Source of the DNA: Mesorhizobium escarrei
GTDB lineage: Bacteria > Pseudomonadota > Alphaproteobacteria > Rhizobiales > Rhizobiaceae
Direction: 5' to 3'
Assembly (NCBI RefSeq): GCF_935825525.1
Contig: NZ_CAKXZT010000173.1
Coordinates: 59,120-123,119 of the forward strand
DNA length: 64,000 bases
The notes below the pieces were generated by a model. That model saw only the letters and a program-made list of their open reading frames with translations. It did not search any database and was not told the origin of the DNA. Positions within the stretch are counted from its first letter, which is position 1, and the number at the start of each line of letters is the position of its first letter. Below, one piece after another: positions 49,502-57,745 of this stretch. The position numbers and the translations under genes were made by a program.

Positions 49502-49696
49502 CAAGATCCTCTCCCTCTCGCATGGCCCGAAAATCGATCCGATCTTTCGGCAAGCACGATGCGTACACTCAAAGCGCCAGAGCGTGCTTTGTGCGTCCAG
49601 ATGGATGCACGTCGCTCCAGGCCGCCTTCCTTCAATCGCCCGATTTCCAGCCGATTGCAAGGCAGTGAGACAGTGCTATCGAACGGGGATGCTGCA

Positions 49697-51142
49697 CTAT
49701 CGAACGAGGATGTTGCGGAATTGCCATGGGTCGTTTTTGTCGAGGTCTTCGGGGAACAGCCCAGGGCGGTTATCGAGCGGCGTCCAGTCGGTGTAGTAGC
49801 CCTTGATTGGCCCGAGATAGGGCGACTGCACTTCCAGGCAACGCCTGTAGTCCATCTCGTCGGCCTCGACGATGCCGGCCTCGGGATTTTCCAGCGCCCA
49901 GACCATGCCCGCCAGCACTGCCGACGTGACCTGCATGCCGGTGGCGTTCTGATAAGGCGCCAGCTTGCGCGCTTCCGCCAGCGACAGCTGCGAGCCGTAC
50001 CAATAGGCGTTCTTGTCGTGGCCGTAGAGCAGCACGCCGAGCTCGTCGACACCATCGACCAGTTCGTTTTCGTCGAGCACGTGATGCACCGGCTGTGGGT
50101 TGCCGGCGGCGCCGAACATCTCGTGCAGCGACAGCACGGCGTCGTTGCAGGGATGGTAGGCGTAGTGACAGGTCGGGCGATATTGGACCTTGCCCTTCTT
50201 GCCGCGCAGGGTGAAGAAGTCGGCGATCGAAATCGACTCGTTGTGCGTCACCAAGAAGCCATATTGCGGGCCCGGCGTCGGGCACCAGCTGCGCACTCGC
50301 GTGTTGGCGCCCGGCTGCTCCAGATAGATCGCGGCCTTCGAGCCATGCTTGTGCTTCTTGCCGTTCTTCGGCATCCATTTCTCATGCGTGCCCCAGCCGA
50401 GCTCGGCCGGTTGCAGTCCTTCCGAGATGAAGCCTTCGACCGACCAGGTATTCCAGAACACGTTCATCGGCTTCGGCTTCTTGGTGCGCTGTGTGTCGCG
50501 CTCGGCGATGTGAATACCCTTGACGCCGGCCTTCTTCATCAGCCTAGCCCAGCCTTCGCGATCGTGCTGCGCGGGCTCCGAGAACTCGAGGCCAAGATCG
50601 GTGGCGAGGTTGACCAGCGCCTGCTTGACGAACCACGAGACCATGCCTGGGTTGGCGCCGCATGTGGAGATTGCGGTCGCCCCGCCGGGGTGCGCGCGCT
50701 TTTCTTCGATCATGGATTCGCGTAGCGCGTAGTTGCTGCGGCTGGCATTGTCGGCCTTGGTATCGAAATAGAAGCCGAGCCACGGCTCGACGACGGTGTC
50801 GATGTAAAGCACACCCAGCTTGCGACAGAGCCGCATCAAATCCACCGAGCCGGTGTCGACCGACAGGTTGACGCAAAAGCCCTGGCCACCACCTTTGGTC
50901 AGCAGCGGCGTCAGCAGCTTCTTGTAGTTCTTGCTGGTCACCGCATCCTGCATGAAGGTGATGTCGCGCTCGTCGAGCAGCTTGCGGTCGGTATCGCGTG
51001 GGTCGATGACCGTCATGCGCGACTTGTCGAACTTGAAATGGCGCTCGATCAGCGGCAGCGTTCCCCGTCCGATCGAGCCGAAGCCGATCATCACGACGGG
51101 GCCGGTGATCTCACCGTAAACGGGCCAGTTTTCATTCGCCAT
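49697..51142 (-). CDS. hss: homospermidine synthase
   Basis: A 481-residue NAD-dependent enzyme joining two putrescines, or putrescine and spermidine, to make homospermidine, the main polyamine of many rhizobia. The Rossmann motif VVMIGFGSIGRGTLPLI opens the protein; GANPGMVSWFVKQALVNLA and the long LSHEM-like C-terminal dimer region fit the saccharopine-dehydrogenase-related HSS family. Start ATG 51142 with GGGGAG about 11 bases upstream. It is convergent with nothing and lies downstream of the Omp10-like gene's promoter region. Confidence 0.9.
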   Translation of the reverse strand: MANENWPVYGEITGPVVMIGFGSIGRGTLPLIERHFKFDKSRMTVIDPRDTDRKLLDERDITFMQDAVTSKNYKKLLTPLLTKGGGQGFCVNLSVDTGSVDLMRLCRKLGVLYIDTVVEPWLGFYFDTKADNASRSNYALRESMIEEKRAHPGGATAISTCGANPGMVSWFVKQALVNLATDLGLEFSEPAQHDREGWARLMKKAGVKGIHIAERDTQRTKKPKPMNVFWNTWSVEGFISEGLQPAELGWGTHEKWMPKNGKKHKHGSKAAIYLEQPGANTRVRSWCPTPGPQYGFLVTHNESISIADFFTLRGKKGKVQYRPTCHYAYHPCNDAVLSLHEMFGAAGNPQPVHHVLDENELVDGVDELGVLLYGHDKNAYWYGSQLSLAEARKLAPYQNATGMQVTSAVLAGMVWALENPEAGIVEADEMDYRRCLEVQSPYLGPIKGYYTDWTPLDNRPGLFPEDLDKNDPWQFRNILVR

Positions 51143-51543
51143 TTTATCGATTACTCCCCTCAGATAGGCTGAAAAGCCGGGCAAACAGACGCAAAGCGGA
51201 GCATTTTTTGCCCGACCGCCACGCGCTACAACCACAGATCATTGTCATAAACCAGCGAAAAGCCGCGAGCTACGCTGCTTTCGTCATGTGATTAAGGAGG
51301 ACAACCAGTCGCTGACGGTCGGCAGTCATTTCCTTGTGGTCGAGGTCGAGCGCCAGCAATGGCGCGGAAAAGATGCGGCGAGCACTAGCTCTCGTCGATG
51401 GTCCCCGATCCGGGCCACAGCCCTATGCCTCCACGCCCAACAGCTTTGGCCGCAGGCCAAAAACAACCTGCGGATACGCCGATCTATTCACCCTGCGGCA
51501 GATCGTGTGTCGTCTCCGGATATTGGGAAGGCCGGCGTTCTCT
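51143..51543. other. gap with no supported gene
   Basis: About 400 bp between hss and zur, which should hold the hss promoter. On the minus strand a stop-free stretch ends at 51270 with a protein-like tail (ALDLDHKEMTADRQRLVVLL then NHMTKAA) but has an in-frame stop near 51424 and no start, so it may be the remains of a gene. Nothing else was recognised. Confidence 0.35.
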
Positions 51544-51924
51544 TCAATGCGCGCAAGCCTCGCATAGACCCGAAAGCTCCACCGTGGCCGAGTCGGTTTG
51601 GAAGCCCTGCCGTCGGGCAATGCGGCGCAGCACGCGCTCCAATGCCGGGTCATGAACCTCACTTGCCCGCCCGCAATTCGCGCAGATTGCAAAGGCGGCG
51701 CGCCCATGGCTGCCGCGTTCGCTGTGGACGCAGAGCGCAAACGCGCTCAGGCTCTCGATCCGGTGAACCAGGCCCCGCTCGACGAGCCGATCCAGAGCGC
51801 GATAGATCTGTAGCGGTGAGCGGAGCCCTTCCTGGCGAAGAAGTCCAAGCAGTTCATAGGCCCCCATCGGCCTCTCGGAGCACGCCAGCGCGTCGAGCAC
51901 CAGCTGCTGGTTGCGTCCAGGCAT
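51544..51924 (-). CDS. zur: zinc uptake regulator Zur, Fur family
   Basis: A 126-residue zinc-sensing repressor. Winged helix in the first 60 residues (SERPMGAYELLGLLRQEGLRSPLQIYRALDRLVERGLVHRI), followed by a dimerisation domain with two structural-zinc CxxC pairs, Cys81/Cys84 and Cys121/Cys124. CVHSERGSHGRAAF and SEVHD supply likely sensory His/Asp ligands. With zinc it would bind the boxes at 51988 and 53314. It diverges from the zinc-transport remnant. Confidence 0.92.
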   Translation of the reverse strand: MPGRNQQLVLDALACSERPMGAYELLGLLRQEGLRSPLQIYRALDRLVERGLVHRIESLSAFALCVHSERGSHGRAAFAICANCGRASEVHDPALERVLRRIARRQGFQTDSATVELSGLCEACAH

Positions 51925-51987
51925 CCGCTGTTCCCCCGTATTCCAGGCAGTTGTTCCAGGCAGTTTTGATCATAATGGCGAGCGCCA

Positions 51988-52000
51988 GTTATAGTATAAC
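51988..52000. promoter_or_regulatory. Zur box 1
   Basis: GTTATA-G-TATAAC, a perfect 13-bp palindrome that matches Zur boxes of alphaproteobacteria as I know them. It lies 63 bp upstream of zur and 62 bp upstream of the aztA-like start, so it could govern both directions. Direct ATAAC repeats follow at 52021-52035. Confidence 0.85.
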
Positions 52001-52059
52001 ATTTTCGATTGACGAGCGTGATAACATAACATAACGGATCGTCAAGAGCGGGGCTGACT

Positions 52060-52276
52060 TTGATGGCTCCCGCGAAGATGGATCGAATGGCTGCCTGTGT
52101 GATCTTTCAAGACCTGAAGCTGGGCCACAACAGCGCGCTTCGACGGGATCGTGCGGCCCGGCGATCATCTGTTGGCGGGCACGATCCACATTCCCTTTTA
52201 TCTCTGCCGGGGCGCGCGGCTGCTTGCCCCGCCTCCGGCGCATCTCCCACAGAACCGCTTGAACAAAGGAGTCGAT
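52060..52276 (+). pseudogene. remnant of aztA-aztB (zinc ABC ATPase and permease)
   Basis: Between the Zur box and the zinc-binding protein gene lies about 215 bp with broken coding signal. The first part reads ACVIFQDLKLGHN, like the N-terminus of zinc ABC ATPases; a frame change then gives FDGIVRPGDHLLA, like the strand before the Walker A of such ATPases. The last part, in frame with that, reads AGTIHIPFYLCRGARLL, like the final helix of the AztB/ZnuB permease. No Walker motif is present. The simplest reading is a deletion joining the start of aztA to the end of aztB. The junction cannot be fixed without homologues. Confidence 0.45.
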
Positions 52277-52279
52277 CGA

Positions 52280-53263
52280 ATGTCCAGGACGCTGAAGCTC
52301 ACCGCCGTGATAGGCGCTATAACATCGTTGCCAATCGCTCCGTCAGTGGCTGCTGCCGAGAACCTTAGGGTTGTCGCCAGCTTCTCGATCATCGCCGATT
52401 TCGCCAAGAATGTCGGCGGCGATCGTGTCGACATCGTCACGCTGGTCGGCCCGAATGGTGACGCCCATGTCTACGAACCGAAACCGGCCGACGCGGCAAC
52501 CGTCGGTTCGGCCGACGTGGTGCTGGTCAACGGCCTGCAGTTCGAGGGTTTCCTCCAGCGTCTCGTCGAGGCGAGCGCCACGAAGGCGCCGATCGTGGAA
52601 TTGACCAAAGGCGGCGAGGTGTTGCGCAACACCGAGGAAGAAGGTCACCACGATCAGGATAAAGCCGCCGAGGGCGAGGGAGGTCACGCCGCGGCGGAAG
52701 ATGGCCATGAGGAAGGGCACCATCATCACGGCGAGTCCGATCCCCATGCATGGCAGTCCGTGCACAATGCCGAACTCTATGTGAAGAACATCGCCGACGC
52801 CTTCTGTGCCGCCGATGCAGCCGGCTGTGACACTTATCGGGCCAATGCCGAATCATACGGCCAGCAGCTCGAGGCACTGGAAGCGGAGATCAAAGCTGCC
52901 GTAGCTGAGATCCCCGAGGACAAGCGCACGATCATTACCTCCCACGACGCCTATCGGTATTTCGAGCACGAATACGGCATAAAATTCCTGGCACCGGAGG
53001 GCGTCTCCACCGAATCCGAGGCTTCAGCCTCCGATGTCGCGGCCCTGATCAAACAGATTAGGCAAGACAAGGCTTCGGCAATCTTCGTGGAGAACGTCAC
53101 CAATCCGCGCCTGATCGAGCAGATCGCCAGCGAGACGGGCCTGAAAGTCGGCGGTGAACTCTACTCCGACGCCCTGTCGGATAAGAACGGTCCGGCTGCG
53201 ACCTATCTCGAGATGATGCGGCACAACATCACGACGATCAAAGGCGCGATCCTCGGAAGCTGA
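52280..53263 (+). CDS. aztC: zinc ABC transporter substrate-binding protein, AztC/ZnuA type
   Basis: A 327-residue periplasmic zinc-binding protein (cluster A-I). Signal peptide to about residue 26, zinc ligand His63 in GDAHVYEP, a His/Glu/Asp-rich flexible loop at 121-150 (EGHHDQDK ... GHHHH), His156 in DPHAW, a third His in ITSHDAYRYFE and an acidic ligand near the C-terminus (LYSDALSD). It normally hands zinc to a membrane permease, but that gene seems lost here. ATG 52280 is preceded by AAAGGAG. A chaperone gene, aztD, follows. Confidence 0.9.
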   Translation: MSRTLKLTAVIGAITSLPIAPSVAAAENLRVVASFSIIADFAKNVGGDRVDIVTLVGPNGDAHVYEPKPADAATVGSADVVLVNGLQFEGFLQRLVEASATKAPIVELTKGGEVLRNTEEEGHHDQDKAAEGEGGHAAAEDGHEEGHHHHGESDPHAWQSVHNAELYVKNIADAFCAADAAGCDTYRANAESYGQQLEALEAEIKAAVAEIPEDKRTIITSHDAYRYFEHEYGIKFLAPEGVSTESEASASDVAALIKQIRQDKASAIFVENVTNPRLIEQIASETGLKVGGELYSDALSDKNGPAATYLEMMRHNITTIKGAILGS

Positions 53264-53313
53264 CCGCCACAACGGAAAGGCGGAGCAATCCGCCTCTTCG
53301 TCGATCATAATGC

Positions 53314-53326
53314 GTTATGTAATAAC
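53314..53326. promoter_or_regulatory. Zur box 2
   Basis: GTTAT-GTA-ATAAC, a 13-bp palindrome of the same length and wording as box 1, placed 17 bp before the aztD start codon. It implies a second Zur-controlled promoter or an internal block for aztD. Confidence 0.7.
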
Positions 53327-53342
53327 ATCTAAGGAGAATACC

Positions 53343-54554
53343 ATGAGGACAAATTGGGCGTCAGCCACGGCCATCGCGCTGCTTCTGTCCCTATCAACAA
53401 GTGCTGCCCATGCCGAGGAGGCGGCCGCACGGCGCCTCTTCATCTCGGATCACGCGGACCCGAAGGTGACCGTAATCGATGCGATCGATGGCGAAAAGCT
53501 CGACACGTTTGAGATCAAAGGGCCAGCCTCGCTCCATCGCAGCGAAAGCGGCAGGACCGTGTTTGCCGTGCAGGGCTCGGCCGGCGTCGTTGCCGGGATC
53601 GCGAGCGGCATTTCCTTCGAGGACCACGGCGAGCACGGCGACATCGACGTCGAAGCGCCAAAACTTGCCGGCGTCGAGATCACAGGCAAGGAGCCGTCGC
53701 ATTTCGTCGAGCATGACGGAGACTTTGCCGCTTTCTTCGACGGCGAGGGTGTCGCCCGCATCATCTCCGAGAAGGCGGTCCTGGAAGGCAAGCCGGATTT
53801 CAGGGAAGTGAAGACCGACGCGCCGCAGCACGGCATCGCGGTCGCCTATGGCTCCCATGTCCTCCTGTCGGAGCCGAACCGGGAGAAGCCGGACGAGCTC
53901 CCGGTCGGCATCAGGGTCGCTGACAAAGCCGGCGCGCCGATCGGCGGTATCCACGCCTGCCCAGACCTCCACGGCGAGGCGTCTTCCGGCAATATCCTGG
54001 CTTTCGCCTGCGCGACCGGCCTGCTTGTCGTCAGCCAAGGCGACGGCAGCCCGGCGATCCGTCATCTGCCCTATGCCGACAGCCTGCCGGATGGCAAAAC
54101 GACGACGCTGATCGGCGGCCGAGGCCTGCAATATTTCCTCGGCAACTACGGCGCCGACAAGGTGGTGCTGATCGATCCGACGATCGAGAGCGACGCATTC
54201 CGGCTGATCAACCTTCCGACGCGCCGCGTGCATTTCGCGGTCGACCCTGTTCGTGCCAAGTTCGCCTACGTCTTCACCGAGGACGGCCAGCTTCACCAGA
54301 TCGACGTGGTGAAGGGGGAGATCGCAAACTCGCTCAAGCTGACCGACCCCTATTCGATGGACGGTCACTGGAGCGATCCGAGGCCGCGTGTCGCGGTCGC
54401 CGGCGACAAGATCGTGGTCACTGATCCCCTGCAAGGCGTGCTGCATCTCGTCGACGCGACGTCGTTTGAGAAAACCGGCGACATTGCCGTCGAAGGCAAA
54501 CCCTTCAACATCGTTTCCGTCGGCGGCTCCGGTCAGACCCACGAAGGCGAATAG
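53343..54554 (+). CDS. aztD: zinc metallochaperone AztD
   Basis: A 403-residue secreted beta-propeller protein: signal peptide (AIALLLSLSTSAAHA), then repeated propeller blades (RRLFISDHADPKVTVIDAIDG; VVLIDPTIES; HLVDATSFEK). In Paracoccus, AztD binds zinc in the periplasm and passes it to AztC. Candidate ligands are the His/Asp/Glu runs FEDHGEHGDIDVE, HFVEHDGDF and HACPDLHGE. Start ATG 53343 has AAGGAG nine bases upstream and sits behind Zur box 2. It follows aztC by 79 bp and ends at a strong terminator. Confidence 0.87.
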   Translation: MRTNWASATAIALLLSLSTSAAHAEEAAARRLFISDHADPKVTVIDAIDGEKLDTFEIKGPASLHRSESGRTVFAVQGSAGVVAGIASGISFEDHGEHGDIDVEAPKLAGVEITGKEPSHFVEHDGDFAAFFDGEGVARIISEKAVLEGKPDFREVKTDAPQHGIAVAYGSHVLLSEPNREKPDELPVGIRVADKAGAPIGGIHACPDLHGEASSGNILAFACATGLLVVSQGDGSPAIRHLPYADSLPDGKTTTLIGGRGLQYFLGNYGADKVVLIDPTIESDAFRLINLPTRRVHFAVDPVRAKFAYVFTEDGQLHQIDVVKGEIANSLKLTDPYSMDGHWSDPRPRVAVAGDKIVVTDPLQGVLHLVDATSFEKTGDIAVEGKPFNIVSVGGSGQTHEGE

Positions 54555-54578
54555 TCGCTCCTCCCAAGCGGCCGCCGC

Positions 54579-54618
54579 GCGTCCGGCCCATTTTTTCTCG
54601 GGCCGGACGCATCTTTTA
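54579..54618 (+). terminator. terminator of aztC-aztD
   Basis: Perfect 11-base arms GCGTCCGGCCC (54579-54589) and GGGCCGGACGC (54600-54610) with a T-rich 10-base loop, followed by ATCTTTTA. It closes the zinc operon. Confidence 0.88.
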
Positions 54619-54682
54619 TAACTCAAGGGGAGACAAGCAAGGCGCAATCACAGATTGTATCGCCGGTGCCTTCGATTGCGTT

Positions 54683-55345
54683 TCAGCCAAGCCGTGCCGG
54701 GATCAGTCCGCGCAGTGAATTGCCGACGAACAGCGCTTTGGCCGACTTCAGATCATCCAAACTGTAGATTGCCTCGCGGGCGCGGCCTTCATCCAGCAAT
54801 TCGCCGCGCAAGACGCCAGGCAGCAAGCCGCAATCGAGCCGCGGTGTTGCCAGCACGCCGTCGCCGAAATCGGCAAACAGATTGGTGATCGTGCCCTCAC
54901 AGATTTCGCCATGCTCGTTGGCCAGCAGCACCTCGTCGGCCCGGCTGATCAGATATTCGGCTCGCGCCCGCTGATAGATGTCCCGGCGGCTCGTCTTGTG
55001 GCGCAGCAGCGTGTCGCTTGATTGAAGCCGCACCCGCGCCAGTTGCAGCCGCCAGACCTTGTCGGCCGCGTGCGGCTCATAAGGCAGCGCCGAGACCGTC
55101 ACCTTGCCGCTGCGCGACAGGACGAGGCGTGTGCGCAAGGCGATGTCAGGCCGGTCGACGGCGTTCATGAGCATCTCGCCGACCTTCTGCGGATCGCAGG
55201 CAAAACCCAGTTCGGCCGCCGAGCCATAAAGGCGTGCCAAATGGCGGTCGAAACGGAGGAAGCCCTGGCCTGGCTGCCAGCGCATGGTTTCGATCAACTC
55301 GAAATCGGCGGTGTTCCCGTCGCGTAGCGCGCTTTCAGCAGGCAC
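54683..55345 (-). CDS. pabC: class IV aminotransferase, aminodeoxychorismate lyase-like
   Basis: A 220-residue PLP fold-type IV enzyme expected to release pyruvate from 4-amino-4-deoxychorismate to give p-aminobenzoate for folate. FELIETMRWQPGQGF is the N-terminal core, KTSRRDIYQRA holds the PLP lysine, and EICEGTITNLF the catalytic Glu/Thr motif. I place the start at GTG 55345, with GGAGGAG eight bases upstream, which overlaps the end of pabB by 52 bp; no ATG gives a full N-terminus. It is shorter than classic PabC (about 270), as usual for PabB-linked rhizobial versions. Confidence 0.8.
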   Translation of the reverse strand: MPAESALRDGNTADFELIETMRWQPGQGFLRFDRHLARLYGSAAELGFACDPQKVGEMLMNAVDRPDIALRTRLVLSRSGKVTVSALPYEPHAADKVWRLQLARVRLQSSDTLLRHKTSRRDIYQRARAEYLISRADEVLLANEHGEICEGTITNLFADFGDGVLATPRLDCGLLPGVLRGELLDEGRAREAIYSLDDLKSAKALFVGNSLRGLIPARLG

Positions 55346-56439
55346 TCCTGATACTCCTCCTCGGCCGTCGAATCGAAGACGACGCCGCCGCCGACATTGT
55401 AGACGGCCTCGCCGCTGGAAAAGAGCGATATGGTGCGGATCGCCACCGAAAAGCGCATCGTGCCGCCAGGCGCGATCCAGCCGATGGCGCCGCAATAGAC
55501 GTCGCGCGGCGTGGCTTCCAGATCGTGCAGGATTTCCATGGCGCGGATTTTCGGAGCGCCGGTGATCGATCCGCATGGAAACAGCGCAGCGAAGATCCGG
55601 CGGATGGTGAGGTCGGGCAACAGCTTGGCCCGCACGCGGCTCACCATCTGGTGGACGGTCGGGTAGCTCTCGATGCGGAAAAGCTCCGGCACCTCCAACG
55701 TGCCGACTTCGCTGATCAGCGAAATGTCGTTGCGCAGGAGATCGACGATCATCCGGTTCTCAGCCTGGTTCTTCTCGTCATTGAGCAAGAACGCCTTCAG
55801 CCGCTTGTCCTCCGCTTTGGTCGCGCCGCGCGGGGCGGTGCCCTTCATCGGATGCGTCTCGATCATGCCTGCGGCGTCGATCTCGAAGAACAGTTCCGGC
55901 GAACGCGACAAAACCACCGGATCGCCGAGCGCGATCAGCGCGCCGTATTTCACCGGCTGGCGCTCCGTCAGCGCATCGAAGGCGGCCAGCGGATCGCCCG
56001 ACCACTGCGCATGAACCGGAAAGGTCAGATTGCCCTGATAGCAATCACCCTTGCGAATGTGATTGTGCAGCCGCGCAAAGCGTTTTGCGTAGTCTTCTGA
56101 GGACCAGGCGGCTCTGGCGCTAAAGATCGGGCCGTTGGTCGCCGGCGCGTTGCCGGGCACGATCGGCTGTTCGATCGGCGCGTCGAAGATCCCCAGGCAG
56201 ACAAGCGGGGCGCGGCGTCCGCCCGGCAGCAGCGGAACGAGCTTCGGCTCGAGCAGGTAGCCGGCCTCGTAGGAGAAATAGCCGGCCAGCCATTTGCCGG
56301 CGTCATGCGCGGCCTGCGCAATTTCCAGAGCCGGCAGGAAATCCTCCGCCTCATGCGCCACGATGATGTCGGCCGGCCGGTCGAAGACGAGCTGATATGC
56401 GCGCTCGTCATTTCGAAAAATTGCAGAGGGCAGGGGCAT
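55294..56439 (-). CDS. pabB: aminodeoxychorismate synthase component I
   Basis: A 381-residue chorismate-utilising enzyme adding ammonia to chorismate. The C-terminal chorismate-binding core shows THPMKGTAPRGATKAEDKRL (with the Lys of the PabB PIKGT-type motif), NRMIVDLLRNDISLI, and FPCGSITGAPKIRAMEIL. The N-terminal domain is abbreviated, which explains the modest length. It is followed by the overlapping pabC; the glutamine amidotransferase PabA is not in the window and probably comes from another locus or TrpG. Confidence 0.92.
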   Translation of the reverse strand: MPLPSAIFRNDERAYQLVFDRPADIIVAHEAEDFLPALEIAQAAHDAGKWLAGYFSYEAGYLLEPKLVPLLPGGRRAPLVCLGIFDAPIEQPIVPGNAPATNGPIFSARAAWSSEDYAKRFARLHNHIRKGDCYQGNLTFPVHAQWSGDPLAAFDALTERQPVKYGALIALGDPVVLSRSPELFFEIDAAGMIETHPMKGTAPRGATKAEDKRLKAFLLNDEKNQAENRMIVDLLRNDISLISEVGTLEVPELFRIESYPTVHQMVSRVRAKLLPDLTIRRIFAALFPCGSITGAPKIRAMEILHDLEATPRDVYCGAIGWIAPGGTMRFSVAIRTISLFSSGEAVYNVGGGVVFDSTAEEEYQECLLKARYATGTPPISS

Positions 56440-56612
56440 GGGACTCGGATGCTGCGATCAATGACGCCAGCTATCGCTCTATATGGCGGCTCGATCGCGC
56501 GCAATCGAGAGGCCGGCGTCTCAAGACGCAAACGCAGCCTTGGTGCAAAAGCAAACCGGCAGCACCTCGCGGGTTGTCGCCGGTCTGTATGTGCTCGATG
56601 CCGGCAGGCAAT

Positions 56613-57383
56613 TCAGGTGTTGCTCCCGGTCCCCGCGGTCGGGAAGCGGCGCGCGAATTCCTCCTCATCGCCGGCGGCAAGCAGTTTCGCCTGCTCGATC
56701 CAGCGCTCACGCTCGATGCGGCCGTCGAAGTTCAACGTCTCCTCGATCCGCTTGACGTCGGCGGCCGTCCAGGCAGCGATCTGCGCATAGGTCGTGACTC
56801 CGAGCCCGTTGAGCAGTCGCTCGTTGGCCGGACCGATGCCGATCAGGCGGCGCAGATTGCTGGCTTCGCCCGCCGCCGCCTTTGCTGTCGCAGCTTTCTT
56901 TGCCGCTGGCGCAGCGCTCTTTGGTGCAGCTTTCGATGCGGGAGGTTTTGGCGCACTTGCCTGCGACGCGCTCGCTTTCGACGCACTCGCTTTCGATGCA
57001 CTGGCCTTCGGCGCGGCCGCCGCCTTCGCGGCCGCCGGTTTCCTGGATGTGGTCTTTGCCGGCCCGGTGCTTGCTGGCCCGGTCTTTGCTGGCGTCGTCT
57101 TGGCCGGCGCCGCCATCAATGCCGGCGGCACCGGGATTGCTGCCTTTGTCGCACCGGTCTTGGCGCCTTGTGCCTCGCCCAACTGGCGCTCCAGGTCGGC
57201 GCGGGCGCCGCGGCATACTTCCAGCTCACGGGCCAGGCGGTCGGCGTCGGCGCGCAGCCTGTCGCGCTCGCTGCGGGTTCGGTCCATGTCATTGTCGCGT
57301 TCGCCACGCGGGCGTCCCCAGATGAACCAGCCAACCAACACACCTACCAGGAACGCCAGGAGCATGTAGAAAAAAGTGCCCAT
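56613..57383 (-). CDS. membrane-anchored HhH protein with histone-H1-like linker
   Basis: A 256-residue protein of unknown function. One N-terminal helix (TFFYMLLAFLVGVLVGWFIW), then a coiled coil (about 30-72, RSERDRLRADADRLARELEV), an Ala/Lys/Ser/Pro-rich stretch (about 78-180, many KASASKASA and AAPK units) resembling histone H1, and a helix-hairpin-helix-like domain (about 180-235: LRRLIGIGPANERLLNGLGV, then TTYAQIAAW). HhH domains of this type occur on alphaproteobacterial NADH dehydrogenase and other proteins. It might tie DNA to the membrane, but that is inference. ATG 57383 begins right before the helix. Confidence 0.72.
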   Translation of the reverse strand: MGTFFYMLLAFLVGVLVGWFIWGRPRGERDNDMDRTRSERDRLRADADRLARELEVCRGARADLERQLGEAQGAKTGATKAAIPVPPALMAAPAKTTPAKTGPASTGPAKTTSRKPAAAKAAAAPKASASKASASKASASQASAPKPPASKAAPKSAAPAAKKAATAKAAAGEASNLRRLIGIGPANERLLNGLGVTTYAQIAAWTAADVKRIEETLNFDGRIERERWIEQAKLLAAGDEEEFARRFPTAGTGSNT

Positions 57384-57745
57384 TGTCTCTCTCCAGTCCG
57401 ATCCATCTGCCGTGGCCTGGGACCTTGGCACAAGGACCATTCAATGGTGTGCTCCGCTGCTCGCGGAACAGCCGGCTTAGATCGCGCTGTCGGCGACCGG
57501 CTTTTCCTGCCATGGCCAACGGCGCTGTCGCAATCGTCGAAGCGCCGTGACCGGCCGAAGATTTGGCCCAAGCCCGGCGCCCGACTGCGGTTGTGGCGGG
57601 ACGCTATCATACAGCTTCCGGAAAGCTAACGGAAAAATTCCACGGAGAGTTATTCAAGAACAGATATTTAGGGCAAGAATAGAATGGCCGCAATATGCAT
57701 TGCGGCTAAACTGTTCTGTCGAACCTGGATGTTCAGCGCTGCGCG
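57384..57745. other. gap without a recognised gene
   Basis: About 360 bp between the HhH gene and pepF, both on the minus strand. It should contain the HhH gene promoter. One hairpin, GCCGCAAT-ATGC-ATTGCGGC at 57687-57706, lies 40 bp beyond the pepF stop and may help end that transcript, though no T-run follows closely. Nothing else was recognised. Confidence 0.4.

Noticed and set aside
52017..52036. A third Zur box formed by the ATAACATAACATAAC repeats
   Set aside because: Direct repeats, not a palindrome; probably part of the promoter.
56882..57369. Ala/Ser-rich frames on the plus strand opposite the HhH protein
   Set aside because: Low-complexity complements of the H1-like linker.
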